From: Deltaproteobacteria bacterium
GTDB taxonomy: Bacteria > Chloroflexota > Dehalococcoidia > Dehalococcoidales > BS750m-G39
DNA: 64,000 nucleotides
NCBI GenBank assembly: GCA_030603275.1
Contig: JAUVYB010000003.1
Location: forward strand, 25,832-89,831
Direction of reading: 5' to 3'
The notes beneath the pieces are model-generated. The model ran no database searches, was not told the DNA's origin, and was given only the letters and a program-made list of their open reading frames with translations. Below are positions 47,548 to 56,666 of the stretch, in pieces (position 1 is the first letter of the stretch; every line of letters begins with the position of its first letter). The position numbers were made by a program, and so were the translations under genes.

Positions 47548-48084
47548 TTAACCCCCGTCCAGGGAGGGATGTTCCTTCAAGACGAACCAGGCGGCGGGGT
47601 CTTTGAGGTATTCGTAGTAGTCGAGTAGAATCAGGTGGTGCTCCTTCTCCTGGGCGGACAGGGCCTGGTAAAATATTCTCTCGGCGTCATAGGTGGCCGT
47701 CTGCTCCTGCTGCCTGTAGAAATCGTAGGTCTCGTTCTCCATATCCATGGCTTTCTTGACCACGTCGAGCTCGCTGGCCGCCGCCTTGGCCTTGGAGCCT
47801 CCTTGACCGGCGGCCCGGGCGAATATAGTTCTCAGGCTTCGCCCGCCGTCCGGCTCAAAATCGGTTTTGGGCCAGTCTTTTTCCTTGCGTATGGCGTTAT
47901 ATATCTGCTCGAACTTCTGGCGGTGGGTATCCTCTTCCGCCGCCAGCGTTTTGAGCAGCTTCTTGCCCAGCTCGTTACCGCTCTGCTGGCTGGCTTTCAG
48001 ATAGTATGCCTTGCCGTCGATTTCCATCTGGATGGCAGTCTGGAGTGCTTTCAGGGTCCTGTCCTGCTCGCTTCCGGTTGTCAT
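47548..48084 (-). CDS. ferritin-like / rubrerythrin-related protein
   Basis: ALQTAIQMEIDGKAYYLKAS, AAEEDTHRQKFEQIYNAI, AMDMENETYDFYRQQ, AQEKEHHLILLDYYEYL. Confidence 0.88.
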   Translation of the reverse strand: MTTGSEQDRTLKALQTAIQMEIDGKAYYLKASQQSGNELGKKLLKTLAAEEDTHRQKFEQIYNAIRKEKDWPKTDFEPDGGRSLRTIFARAAGQGGSKAKAAASELDVVKKAMDMENETYDFYRQQEQTATYDAERIFYQALSAQEKEHHLILLDYYEYLKDPAAWFVLKEHPSLDGG

Positions 48085-48337
48085 AGACTTTACCTCTGCC
48101 GGTTTAATTGCGCCAAAACTTCTCGCCCGCCCCGGCTGCTGCTACTATGATACACAATAAACAGTGACAAAATCATAAAATCAGGGGGAATAAATCTTAC
48201 AAAGTTATCACATTTCGCCGTTTGGCTAGAGCTCTATCAGTATCTGGGCCACCAGTTTACTCATGAAGGCTTTACCTCATCGGCCTCATTTTACTGACGC
48301 CCACGATTAATTTTAGTATAACTCAGTATCTGCACTG

Positions 48338-48367
48338 ATTTCTACAGGTTTCTACATATTTCGACAT
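48338..48367. repeat. three degenerate 10-bp tandem units ATTTCTACAG / GTTTCTACAT / ATTTCGACAT
   Basis: Read directly; upstream of 48488..49069. Confidence 0.6.
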
Positions 48368-48487
48368 ATTTTGGCTGGAGTCATAGGTAAAAGGTACTGC
48401 GGGAGAAATATTGACATGTTGGCAGGTGATGGGCTATTCTCGTTATAGGTATAAGCCGCGTGAGGGTTAAACCTGGAGGTATGAACT

Positions 48488-49069
48488 GTGGCTGATAATG
48501 ATACCGAAGAAGCCAAGAAAGAAATAGAGCGGCTAGCCAGAGAGCAGGCTAAGAAAGAAGCCGGAGAAGCCAGGCAGTCCAAGAAAGACGTAGAGCGCCT
48601 GGCTAAAGAAAAAGCGAAGAAAAAGGCTGAAGATGAGAAAAGGTCTAAACAAGCTGAAGCCAAGGCGAAGAAAGAAGCCGAAAAGTTAGCCAAAGAGCAG
48701 GCCAAGAAAGAAGCCGGAGAAGCCAAGCAGGCTAAAAAAGAAGCCGATAGCCTGGCCAAGGAGCAGGCTCAGCAGGTGAAGAAAGAACCGGCGCCGGATG
48801 TTAGCTCAGCCACTTACGAGGGCAAATACCAGCTGGTTTTGCCGTCGTCAATCGGTTTTAAGCAGGTAAAACAATTTACCCAGCACCTGGCGGGAATAGA
48901 AGGCGTGGAGGTAGTCTGGACTGGCGGCTCGCTGGATGAAGGCACCTTAATCACTGTTTCAGTAGCGCAAGCGACACCCCTGGCCCGAATACTCAGTGAG
49001 ATGCCGATGGTGGGAGGGGTTGAGGTCAAGGGGGAGAAGATTACAGTTACGCTTAAGGATTCTGCTTAA
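48488..49069 (+). CDS. Lys/Glu/Ala-rich coiled-coil protein with C-terminal alpha/beta domain
   Basis: Repeated LA[RK]EQAKKEAGEA[RK]Q[SA]KK; C-terminal ~85 aa YEGKYQLVLPSSIGFKQVKQFTQHLAGIEGVEVVW. Confidence 0.75.
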   Translation: MADNDTEEAKKEIERLAREQAKKEAGEARQSKKDVERLAKEKAKKKAEDEKRSKQAEAKAKKEAEKLAKEQAKKEAGEAKQAKKEADSLAKEQAQQVKKEPAPDVSSATYEGKYQLVLPSSIGFKQVKQFTQHLAGIEGVEVVWTGGSLDEGTLITVSVAQATPLARILSEMPMVGGVEVKGEKITVTLKDSA

Positions 49070-50169
49070 GCAGCTATAGACCCCGGCGCTATCCGCTTAT
49101 TCGGCCGGATGCGGGTACCCTGAGCCAGTTTGTTATTTTTGCCCACCACCACCTTATCTCCCAGGACGCAATTATCCGTAACCTGGCTTGCCTCATGAAT
49201 CTGGCAGTGGTCGGCAGCTATACAGTTTCTCAGTATAGCCCTTTTGCCTGCCCTGACATTGTTCCACAATACCGCCCCTTCTATGCTAGCTCCTTCGGCT
49301 ATTTCGCATTCCGGCCCCAAAACGGCCGGCCCCTTTATCTTTACCCCCCGCCCGATGACGCACCCCTCCCCGATGAGCGCCGGGGCTTCAATCTCAGCCG
49401 AGGGGTCAATCCGGCTCCCGCCGCCTATTTGAACACCGCCGGTGGTATTGAACAGGGAGGGGGCTTTACCCAGCAGCAGGTCATGGTTCAAGCGCAGGTA
49501 TTTCTCCGGGGTTCCCATATCCAGCCAGTAAGCCGTAGAAGAATAGGCGTACATTGCCTCCCCCCGGGCTAAAAGTTGTTGAAATGTCTCTCTCTCAATA
49601 CTGACTGTCTTCCCGGGCGGTATCCGAGCCAGGATATCGGGCTCCAGGACATAGATACCGGCATTTATCATATTGGTGGTTACTTCCTCCCAGCCGGGCT
49701 TTTCCAGGAAACGGGTAATTCTACCCCCGGCGTCGGTTTCTATCAGGCCGTAGGCGGTGGGGTCATCCACCGGCGTAACAGCGATAGTTGCCGCCGCCGT
49801 GTTTTCCCGATGGAAATCTATCATGGCCGTAATATCCAGGTCGGTAAAAATATCGCCGTTTAGCATTAGGAAGGTCTCATCCAGATACCTTTCGGCATTC
49901 TTCACAGCGCCGGCGGTTCCCAGCGGCTCCTCCTCGATGAGGTAAGAAAGGTGCACGCCTGTTTTAACACCGTCACCGAAGTAGTCCTTGATATGGTGAG
50001 GCAGGTAGCTCATAGCCAGGATAATATCGGTTATACCGTGCCCCTTGAGGTAGCCCAGCAGGTGCTCCAAGAAGGGTTTATTCAGCACAGGCACCATAGC
50101 CTTGGTAGTGTTGCAGGTCAGGGGGCGCAGCCGGGTGCCTTCTCCCCCCACCAGGATAACCGCTTTCAT
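49066..50169 (-). CDS. NDP-sugar pyrophosphorylase (mannose-1-P guanylyltransferase-like) with hexapeptide-repeat C-terminus
   Basis: MKAVILVGGEGTRLRPLTCNTTKAMVPVLNKPFLEHLL, LbH repeats. Confidence 0.92.
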   Translation of the reverse strand: MKAVILVGGEGTRLRPLTCNTTKAMVPVLNKPFLEHLLGYLKGHGITDIILAMSYLPHHIKDYFGDGVKTGVHLSYLIEEEPLGTAGAVKNAERYLDETFLMLNGDIFTDLDITAMIDFHRENTAAATIAVTPVDDPTAYGLIETDAGGRITRFLEKPGWEEVTTNMINAGIYVLEPDILARIPPGKTVSIERETFQQLLARGEAMYAYSSTAYWLDMGTPEKYLRLNHDLLLGKAPSLFNTTGGVQIGGGSRIDPSAEIEAPALIGEGCVIGRGVKIKGPAVLGPECEIAEGASIEGAVLWNNVRAGKRAILRNCIAADHCQIHEASQVTDNCVLGDKVVVGKNNKLAQGTRIRPNKRIAPGSIAA

Positions 50170-50333
50170 CGCTTGCCTTCTCTCCGCCTTAGAAAAATCT
50201 TATAGTGCCGCCCTCCCCCTGTCAAGAGGGCGTAATTATTGACATTTAACAGCCGATGTATTAATCTTCAAAAGGATATTCCAACTGCTAACCACGCTTG
50301 AAATCAGCCTGACGAGATTAAAGGGGAAGTTCT

Positions 50334-51116
50334 TTGCCTCTGTCGCTTCAGGGAAAGGTAGCCATCATCACCGGCTCCACGGCCGGTATCGGCAAAGCCG
50401 GCGCTATCGGCTTTGCCCGGGAAGGGGCTAAGGTCGTCGTCAGCGGCCGCAACCGCCAGCGGGGCGAAGCGGTGGTGGACGCCATCAAAAAGCAGGGCGG
50501 TGAGGCAAGTTTCATTCCCGCCGATATGCTGGCGGTGGCTGAGATTGAGCGCCTGATTGAAAAAGCCGTTAATACCTACGGCCGGCTGGACGTCTTCTGG
50601 CACAACGCCGGCATTGTCGGCCCCGATAATGTCGAAGATATAACCGAAGAGGTATACGATAATGCGCTGGCGGTGCACCTCAAGGCCGCCGTCTTCGGGG
50701 CCAAGTTCGCTGTTCCCCAGATACGCAAGGTCGGAGGCGGCTCCATTCTGTTCACCAGCTCGGTCGCCGGCTTGAAGCAGGCCAGCTACTCCATGACCTA
50801 CTCCCTGGCAAAGACCGGCCTGGTGATGCTGGCCAAGAAGCTGGCGGTAGATTTAGCCGGGGACAATATCCGGGTCAACTGTGTCTGTCCCGGCAGGGTG
50901 GAAACCGAGATGAGGATAGCCATCGCCGGGGAGAAAGCCAAGGAACTGGGCATCAGCCCGGAGGAGTGGGTAAAGAGGGATATTCAGCGCATACCCCTGG
51001 GCCGGTATGTCACCGAGCAGGAGGTAATTGAGGCAGCGCTGTTCCTCGTCTCTGACAAAGCCGCTTCGATTACCGGCGTTGCTCTCCCCATCGACGGCGG
51101 CTTTCTGGCGGTATAA
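50334..51116 (+). CDS. SDR-family oxidoreductase
   Basis: KVAIITGSTAGIGKAGA, WHNAGIVG, YSLAKTG, PIDGGFLAV; TTG start. Confidence 0.9.
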   Translation: MPLSLQGKVAIITGSTAGIGKAGAIGFAREGAKVVVSGRNRQRGEAVVDAIKKQGGEASFIPADMLAVAEIERLIEKAVNTYGRLDVFWHNAGIVGPDNVEDITEEVYDNALAVHLKAAVFGAKFAVPQIRKVGGGSILFTSSVAGLKQASYSMTYSLAKTGLVMLAKKLAVDLAGDNIRVNCVCPGRVETEMRIAIAGEKAKELGISPEEWVKRDIQRIPLGRYVTEQEVIEAALFLVSDKAASITGVALPIDGGFLAV

Positions 51117-51158
51117 AGCTTTTTAAATAATAAATAATTAATAGCAAGGAGGGTTAAT

Positions 51159-51908
51159 ATGGGAAGATTAGACAACAGGGTGGCCATCGTCACCGGTGGC
51201 GCCAAGGGGCTGGGCAAAGCCTTTTGCTTCGCCCTGGCAAAGGAAGGGGCCAAGGTAGTGATGGCGGCGCACCGCATGGACGAGGAATCGACCAAGGCGG
51301 TCAAGGAGATAGAAGCCATGGGCGGCATCGGGGTCACCGTTGATGTCACCGATGAAAAATCGACGTTGCAAATGGCTGAGGAGACCGCCAAGAAGTTCGG
51401 CCGCATCGATATTCTGGTCAACAACGCCGCTTTCTACTACGGCGTGGGCCGGCAGCTTTTCCACGAGGTTTCGTCGGAAGACTGGGACCGGGCACTGGCG
51501 GTAGGCGCCAAGGGCGCCTGGCTCTGCGCCAGGGCGGTATTCCCCCACATGAAAAAGCAGGAGAAGGGCAAGATTATCAACCTCTCCTCGGAGGTAGCCT
51601 TCTCCCCCACCAAGGGCATGATTCACTATGTCACCTCCAAGGCGGCCGTCATCGGTATCACCCGCGTCCTGGCCGGCGAGCTGGGGCAGTATAATATCTG
51701 CGTCAACGCCGTCGCCCCCGGCTTCACCGATACTCCGGCCAGCTGGACCATCGGCAACGTGGCTAAGTTCGACGTAGGCTCTATCCCGCTGGGTCGCATC
51801 GGCGTGCCGGAGGACATAGTCGGTGCCGTTATCTTCTTTGCCAGCGACGACAGCGACTTCATCAGCGGCCAGACACTGCTGGTTAATGGCGCCCGCCGGG
51901 TAAACTAG
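51159..51908 (+). CDS. SDR-family oxidoreductase
   Basis: RVAIVTGGAKGLGKAF, VNNAAFYYG, YVTSKAAVIG, SGQTLLVNGARRVN. Confidence 0.92.
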   Translation: MGRLDNRVAIVTGGAKGLGKAFCFALAKEGAKVVMAAHRMDEESTKAVKEIEAMGGIGVTVDVTDEKSTLQMAEETAKKFGRIDILVNNAAFYYGVGRQLFHEVSSEDWDRALAVGAKGAWLCARAVFPHMKKQEKGKIINLSSEVAFSPTKGMIHYVTSKAAVIGITRVLAGELGQYNICVNAVAPGFTDTPASWTIGNVAKFDVGSIPLGRIGVPEDIVGAVIFFASDDSDFISGQTLLVNGARRVN

Positions 51909-51920
51909 AAGGAGGTTAAA

Positions 51921-52673
51921 ATGGGAATATTAGATAATAAGGTAGCTATTGTCACCGGTGGCAGCCGGGGACTGGGCAAAGTCTACTGCCTGAGGCTGGC
52001 CGAGGAAGGGGCCAGGGTAGTGGTGGCTGATATCCTGGAGAAGGAGGCGCAGGCGGTAGTCGATGAAATCAAGGCCGCCGGCGGCCAGGCCATAGCCGTA
52101 AAAACCGATGTCACCTCCGAGGAAGAGACCGTGCGCATGGCCGAGGAGACGGTCAAGAAATTCGGCAGCATCGATGTCCTGATCAACAACGCCGGCTACT
52201 ACTACGGCATGGTGAGGCAGCCCTTTTACGAGGTGCCTGTGGAAGAGTGGGACAAGGCGATGCTGATTAACGCCAAGGGAAACTGGCTCTGCGCCAGGGC
52301 GGTATTCCCCCAGATGAAAAAACAGAACAAAGGCAAGATTCTCAATATCGCCTCCGAGGCCTGTTTTGCCCCTACTAAAGGTTTTATTCACTACACCGCT
52401 TCCAAGTGGGCGGCTATCGGCCTCACCCGCGTCCTGGCCGGCGAGCTGGGGCAGTATAACATCTGCGTCAATATCATCGCCCCCGGCGTCATTGATACCG
52501 AAGCCACCGCCACCTACCTTGACTTCGAAAAGATGAACACCAGCTCCGTGCCCATGGGGCGTTTCGGCAAACCCGATGACGTGGTCGGTGCCGTTGTCTT
52601 CTTCGCCAGCGATGACAGTGACTTTATCAGTGGTCAATCACTGCTCATTGACGGCGCCCGCCGGGTGAACTAG
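51921..52673 (+). CDS. SDR-family oxidoreductase, tandem paralog of the preceding gene
   Basis: KVAIVTGGSRGLGKVY, INNAGYYYG, YTASKWAAIG, SGQSLLIDGARRVN. Confidence 0.92.
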   Translation: MGILDNKVAIVTGGSRGLGKVYCLRLAEEGARVVVADILEKEAQAVVDEIKAAGGQAIAVKTDVTSEEETVRMAEETVKKFGSIDVLINNAGYYYGMVRQPFYEVPVEEWDKAMLINAKGNWLCARAVFPQMKKQNKGKILNIASEACFAPTKGFIHYTASKWAAIGLTRVLAGELGQYNICVNIIAPGVIDTEATATYLDFEKMNTSSVPMGRFGKPDDVVGAVVFFASDDSDFISGQSLLIDGARRVN

Positions 52674-52760
52674 AGGCTAAATAATTTACGCCGACCAGTG
52701 GCGCTGTGCTATAATAGGGTCGGCAAAATAGTGATATAAAAAACTAAGGAGGACAAGAAG

Positions 52761-54479
52761 ATGCCCTGGACTTGGAATCTGCATACCAGAGAATTCTGGC
52801 CCCAGCGGGACCTTAAGAAATACCCGCTGTGGTTTGTAAACCTTGGTCACAGCTACCCGGCGTGGACCCCGCTATTTAACTGGATGTGGTGTTTCCCCCT
52901 GGCCCACGGTCTCGTCTATGGTATTAATGAGTCCTCGATACCCACCATCAGGGGCAGCGAGACTCGCAATATAGACGGGTGCGCCCTGGCCAGCTCCCTA
53001 AGGATTAGCGACGAGGCTGAGATTGCCGAAAGGCAGAAGAAGTTCAAAAAGTTCATAACGGAAACCTACGCTCCCAAGGGAGACAAGCTCTATAAAGATA
53101 TGGAGAACGAGCTGATAGAGCTGTGCAAAAAATTCAGGACTTATGATTACGCAAATGCAACTCAGTACGACCTGTACCTGCTCTTCCGGGAAGCGGTGCA
53201 GATGCTCTACCGGGAATGGGAGACCCATTTCCATTTGATATATCCTGTTTATGAAGCCTACTGGCATTGTAACGAGATTGTCGAGGAATACGCCGGGATA
53301 AAGGAGTTTTCCCCCGCCTGGCACCGTATAGTCCGCGGCTATGATAACGACCTCTTTGTTCAGGACAAAGCGCTCTGGGGACTGCGCACCCGTGCCCTGC
53401 AGCTCAAGATAGCCGATGTCTTCACCGAGAATGCGGCGGCTGATGTCATCCCCGCCCTCAAGAAGATGGCGGCGGGTAAGGAGTGGCTGGAGAAAGACCT
53501 AAACGAATTCATGATAGTAAAAGGCTATGGCTGGCGCTCGCCGCGGATGATGGAGTTCATCGTTCCCTCGTGGTGGGAAGACCCCACTCCGGCTATCGCT
53601 CACATCCAGCAGTACCTCGCCCTGTCCAAAGATATCAATGCCCCCTTCCCGCTGGATAGTATCCGGCCCCGCCTGGTCAAGGAGCGGGAACAGTTAACCC
53701 GCGAGCTTATCGACAAGGTAAAGTCGAGCGGTTACAAGGATATGGACTGGTTCCTGGCCACCCTTAATGTAGCCCAGAGGTCAAGCGCTTTCAGTGAGAG
53801 CCATGACGTCGCCTGGGAGCAGGGTTGCCATACCACCTTCCGCTACTGCGTAAGGAAGATTGGAGAGTCGCTGGTAAGGTTCGGCACCATTGAAGACCCC
53901 GATGATATGTTCCTCTTTATCCCCGAGGAGCTGGAGCTGTTTATAATCTTCCCCGACTCATACGAAATCAAGGATATTGTCGCCGAACGAAAGAACACCT
54001 GGACGGCCCAGAAGGAATTCAAGTCGCGCTCGCATATTGTTACCGCCGGGTCGTTAACACCGGAAGACATAAACAAGCATATAGTCTCGGCTCACGATGC
54101 CATAGTGGCCAAGGTTGTGGCCGGGGATGCCCCTGTCCAAAGGCCGGAGACCGGCGCCATCCTGTTCGGCCTCTGCGGCAGTCCGGCGGGCACCGTTGAA
54201 GGCAGGGCCCACCTGGTGGTAACCAACGAGGATATTCTGACTACCCAGCCGGGCGATATCATAGTCTGCCCGGGGATGTCTTCAGGATGGACGCCGATAT
54301 TGCCGCTGGCCAAGGGTATGGTCACCAGCGGCGGCGGCTCCTTAAGCCATGCCTGCATTCACTGCCGTGAGTATGATATCCCACTGGTCTCGAACACGGG
54401 CAAAGCCACCCTGGTTATTCAGGAAGGCGAAAAGATTAAGGTTGACGCCGATGAGGGGCTGGTCTTCCGGGTAAAATAG
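52761..54479 (+). CDS. PEP-utilizing-enzyme mobile (phosphohistidine swivel) domain protein with unclassified N-terminal region
   Basis: C-terminal GSPAGTVEGRAHLV...PGDIIVCPGMSSGWTPIL...GGSLSHACIHCREYDIPLV; no recognisable ATP-grasp motif. Confidence 0.8.
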   Translation: MPWTWNLHTREFWPQRDLKKYPLWFVNLGHSYPAWTPLFNWMWCFPLAHGLVYGINESSIPTIRGSETRNIDGCALASSLRISDEAEIAERQKKFKKFITETYAPKGDKLYKDMENELIELCKKFRTYDYANATQYDLYLLFREAVQMLYREWETHFHLIYPVYEAYWHCNEIVEEYAGIKEFSPAWHRIVRGYDNDLFVQDKALWGLRTRALQLKIADVFTENAAADVIPALKKMAAGKEWLEKDLNEFMIVKGYGWRSPRMMEFIVPSWWEDPTPAIAHIQQYLALSKDINAPFPLDSIRPRLVKEREQLTRELIDKVKSSGYKDMDWFLATLNVAQRSSAFSESHDVAWEQGCHTTFRYCVRKIGESLVRFGTIEDPDDMFLFIPEELELFIIFPDSYEIKDIVAERKNTWTAQKEFKSRSHIVTAGSLTPEDINKHIVSAHDAIVAKVVAGDAPVQRPETGAILFGLCGSPAGTVEGRAHLVVTNEDILTTQPGDIIVCPGMSSGWTPILPLAKGMVTSGGGSLSHACIHCREYDIPLVSNTGKATLVIQEGEKIKVDADEGLVFRVK

Positions 54480-54497
54480 GCCGGTAGACGAACAGAT

Positions 54498-54770
54498 ATG
54501 AGCGTGAGACTGAAACTGCCGCCTATCTTGCAGGAATTCAGCGGCGGTGTTGAGACGCTTGAGGTGAGTGGGCGGACGGTGGCTGAGTGCCTTGAAGAGC
54601 TTGAGGCGCAATTCCCCGGCATCAAAGAAGTCCTGTTAGACAGGCAGGGTAAGCTGTTGCGCGCCTTTGGCGTCTATCTCAATAACGATGGCCTTCACCC
54701 CGTGGAGCTGGATACGCCGGTGCAGGGCGGTGACGAGATTGTCATCCTGAACTTTCTTATGGGAGGTTAG
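54498..54770 (+). CDS. MoaD/ThiS-like ubiquitin-fold protein
   Basis: 90 aa ending EIVILNFLMGG (C-terminal GG); next to AOR. Confidence 0.88.
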   Translation: MSVRLKLPPILQEFSGGVETLEVSGRTVAECLEELEAQFPGIKEVLLDRQGKLLRAFGVYLNNDGLHPVELDTPVQGGDEIVILNFLMGG

Positions 54771-54792
54771 CCGCCACCGGGTAATATTAACT

Positions 54793-56646
54793 TTGGAGGG
54801 TATTATGAGTAGTTACAATGGCAGGCTGATAAGGCTAAATCTAACTACCGGCAAGAGCCAGGTCGAGGAAATCCCCCAGAAATGGATGAAGGATTATCTC
54901 GGCGGGCGGGGCATTGGTGTCAGGTACCTCTACGAAGAGCTTAAGCCCGGTGTGGAGCCCCTGTCACCGGACAACAAGGTAATATTGATGATGGGCCCCC
55001 TCGGCGCCACCACCGCCATGTCGGTCTCCCGGATGGCGCTGGTAACCAAGAGCCCGCTTACCGGGGCCGTAGCCAAATCAATCATGGGCGGCAGCTTCGG
55101 CGCCTTCCTCAAGTTCGCCGGCTACGATGGCATTATCGTTGAAGGTGAATCAGCCAAACCGGTATATCTCCATATTGATAAAGATGGAATCCATCTCCTG
55201 GATGCCGCCGAGCTCTGGGGTTTGGATACCCAGCAGACGCAGCAGAAACTGCGCGAAAAGCATGGCAAATCAACCCAGGTGGCCTGTATTGGCCCGGCGG
55301 GAGAGAAGCTGGTCCGCTACGCCGTTCTTATCAGCGACCTTCGTGTTGGCGGGCGCACCGGAGTCGGCGCGGTGCTGGGCGCCAAGAAAATAAAAGGCTT
55401 CGCCGTCAACTCGTCAGGGCCTTTAAGCCTGCACGACGCCGATGGTTTCAAAAAGCTGACCAGGGAAATTATTGAAGGCTTAAAGACCAGCCCGGGACGA
55501 ATCAATATGAGCGACTTCGGCACCTCTTATCTAACACTGGGCTTCGAGAAGGTGGGCATCTTCCCGGTAAAGAATTTCCAGGAGGGGCACCTTGAGGATG
55601 TGGAAAAGATAGGCGATGAAGCCCTGGCCAGCATAAAGACCAAAAACGACGGCTGCTACGGCTGCATGACCAAGTGCGGCCAGGTGCGCCAGGTCACCGG
55701 GGGCACCTATGACGGTGCCGTCAGCGAAGGCCCCGACTATGAGACCATCTGGTCGCTGGGGGGCAATCTGGCCAACACCGATAAGGACTCGCTGATAGCC
55801 GCCGACTCCCTCTGTGACAGGCTCGGCATAGATACCGTCAGCGCCGGCAATACCATCGGCTTTGCCTACGAGCTATACCAGAGGGGCATTATCACCAAGA
55901 AAGATACTGACGGGCTTGAGCTTAACTGGGGCGATGCTGCCGCCATGATGGCGCTGCTGGAGAAAATCGGCAGCCGCGAGGGGTTTGGCAAGCTCCTCGG
56001 TGAAGGCACCAAACGGGCCGCTGAGCAGATTGGCAAGGGCGCTGAAGACTACGCCATCCAGGTCAAGGGCCTTGAGCTTCCCGGCTACGAGCCACGGGCC
56101 GTCAAGGGCTACGGGCTTGTTTTTGCCACCTCCAACATAGGTGCCCAGCACATGTACGGCCGTCCCCGGGACGAGCTTTCCGGGAAGAAGGACAGGCTCA
56201 CCGAGGTGGACAAGGGGAAAGATATCGCTGTCGCTGAGTCATCGCAGGCGACGCAGGACGCTGTTATTCAATGCAGCTTTACTCCCGCCGTCGGCTTTAA
56301 TGCCCAGCAGCGCAGCGAGTTGCTGGTAATGGCTACCGGCTTTAAGGAGTTTGCTGACCCCGCCTACGTGGAAAAGATAGGGGAAAGGATTCTCTGCCTG
56401 GAGCGCTGCTTTAATGTCCGTGATGGCTTTGACCGCAAGGACGACACCCTCCCCAAGAGGATGCTCACCGAGCCGCTGGCTAATGCCGGCCCGGCTACGG
56501 GGCAGGTAGTCAAGAACCTCGATGGCCTCCTCGACGAGTATTATGATGCCCTCGGCTACACCCGCCAGGGCATACCCTCGGAGGCAAAGCTAAAGGAGCT
56601 GGGGCTGGACTGGGTGGTGGCCGACATCGAGAAATTCAATAAATAG
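54793..56646 (+). CDS. aor: aldehyde:ferredoxin oxidoreductase (tungsten/AOR family)
   Basis: NGRLIRLNLTTGKSQVEEIPQKWMKDYLGGRGIGVRYLYEEL, GCYGCMTKCGQV. Confidence 0.94.
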   Translation: MEGIMSSYNGRLIRLNLTTGKSQVEEIPQKWMKDYLGGRGIGVRYLYEELKPGVEPLSPDNKVILMMGPLGATTAMSVSRMALVTKSPLTGAVAKSIMGGSFGAFLKFAGYDGIIVEGESAKPVYLHIDKDGIHLLDAAELWGLDTQQTQQKLREKHGKSTQVACIGPAGEKLVRYAVLISDLRVGGRTGVGAVLGAKKIKGFAVNSSGPLSLHDADGFKKLTREIIEGLKTSPGRINMSDFGTSYLTLGFEKVGIFPVKNFQEGHLEDVEKIGDEALASIKTKNDGCYGCMTKCGQVRQVTGGTYDGAVSEGPDYETIWSLGGNLANTDKDSLIAADSLCDRLGIDTVSAGNTIGFAYELYQRGIITKKDTDGLELNWGDAAAMMALLEKIGSREGFGKLLGEGTKRAAEQIGKGAEDYAIQVKGLELPGYEPRAVKGYGLVFATSNIGAQHMYGRPRDELSGKKDRLTEVDKGKDIAVAESSQATQDAVIQCSFTPAVGFNAQQRSELLVMATGFKEFADPAYVEKIGERILCLERCFNVRDGFDRKDDTLPKRMLTEPLANAGPATGQVVKNLDGLLDEYYDALGYTRQGIPSEAKLKELGLDWVVADIEKFNK

Positions 56647-56666
56647 ACCTTAGAGCCAGAGAGAAG

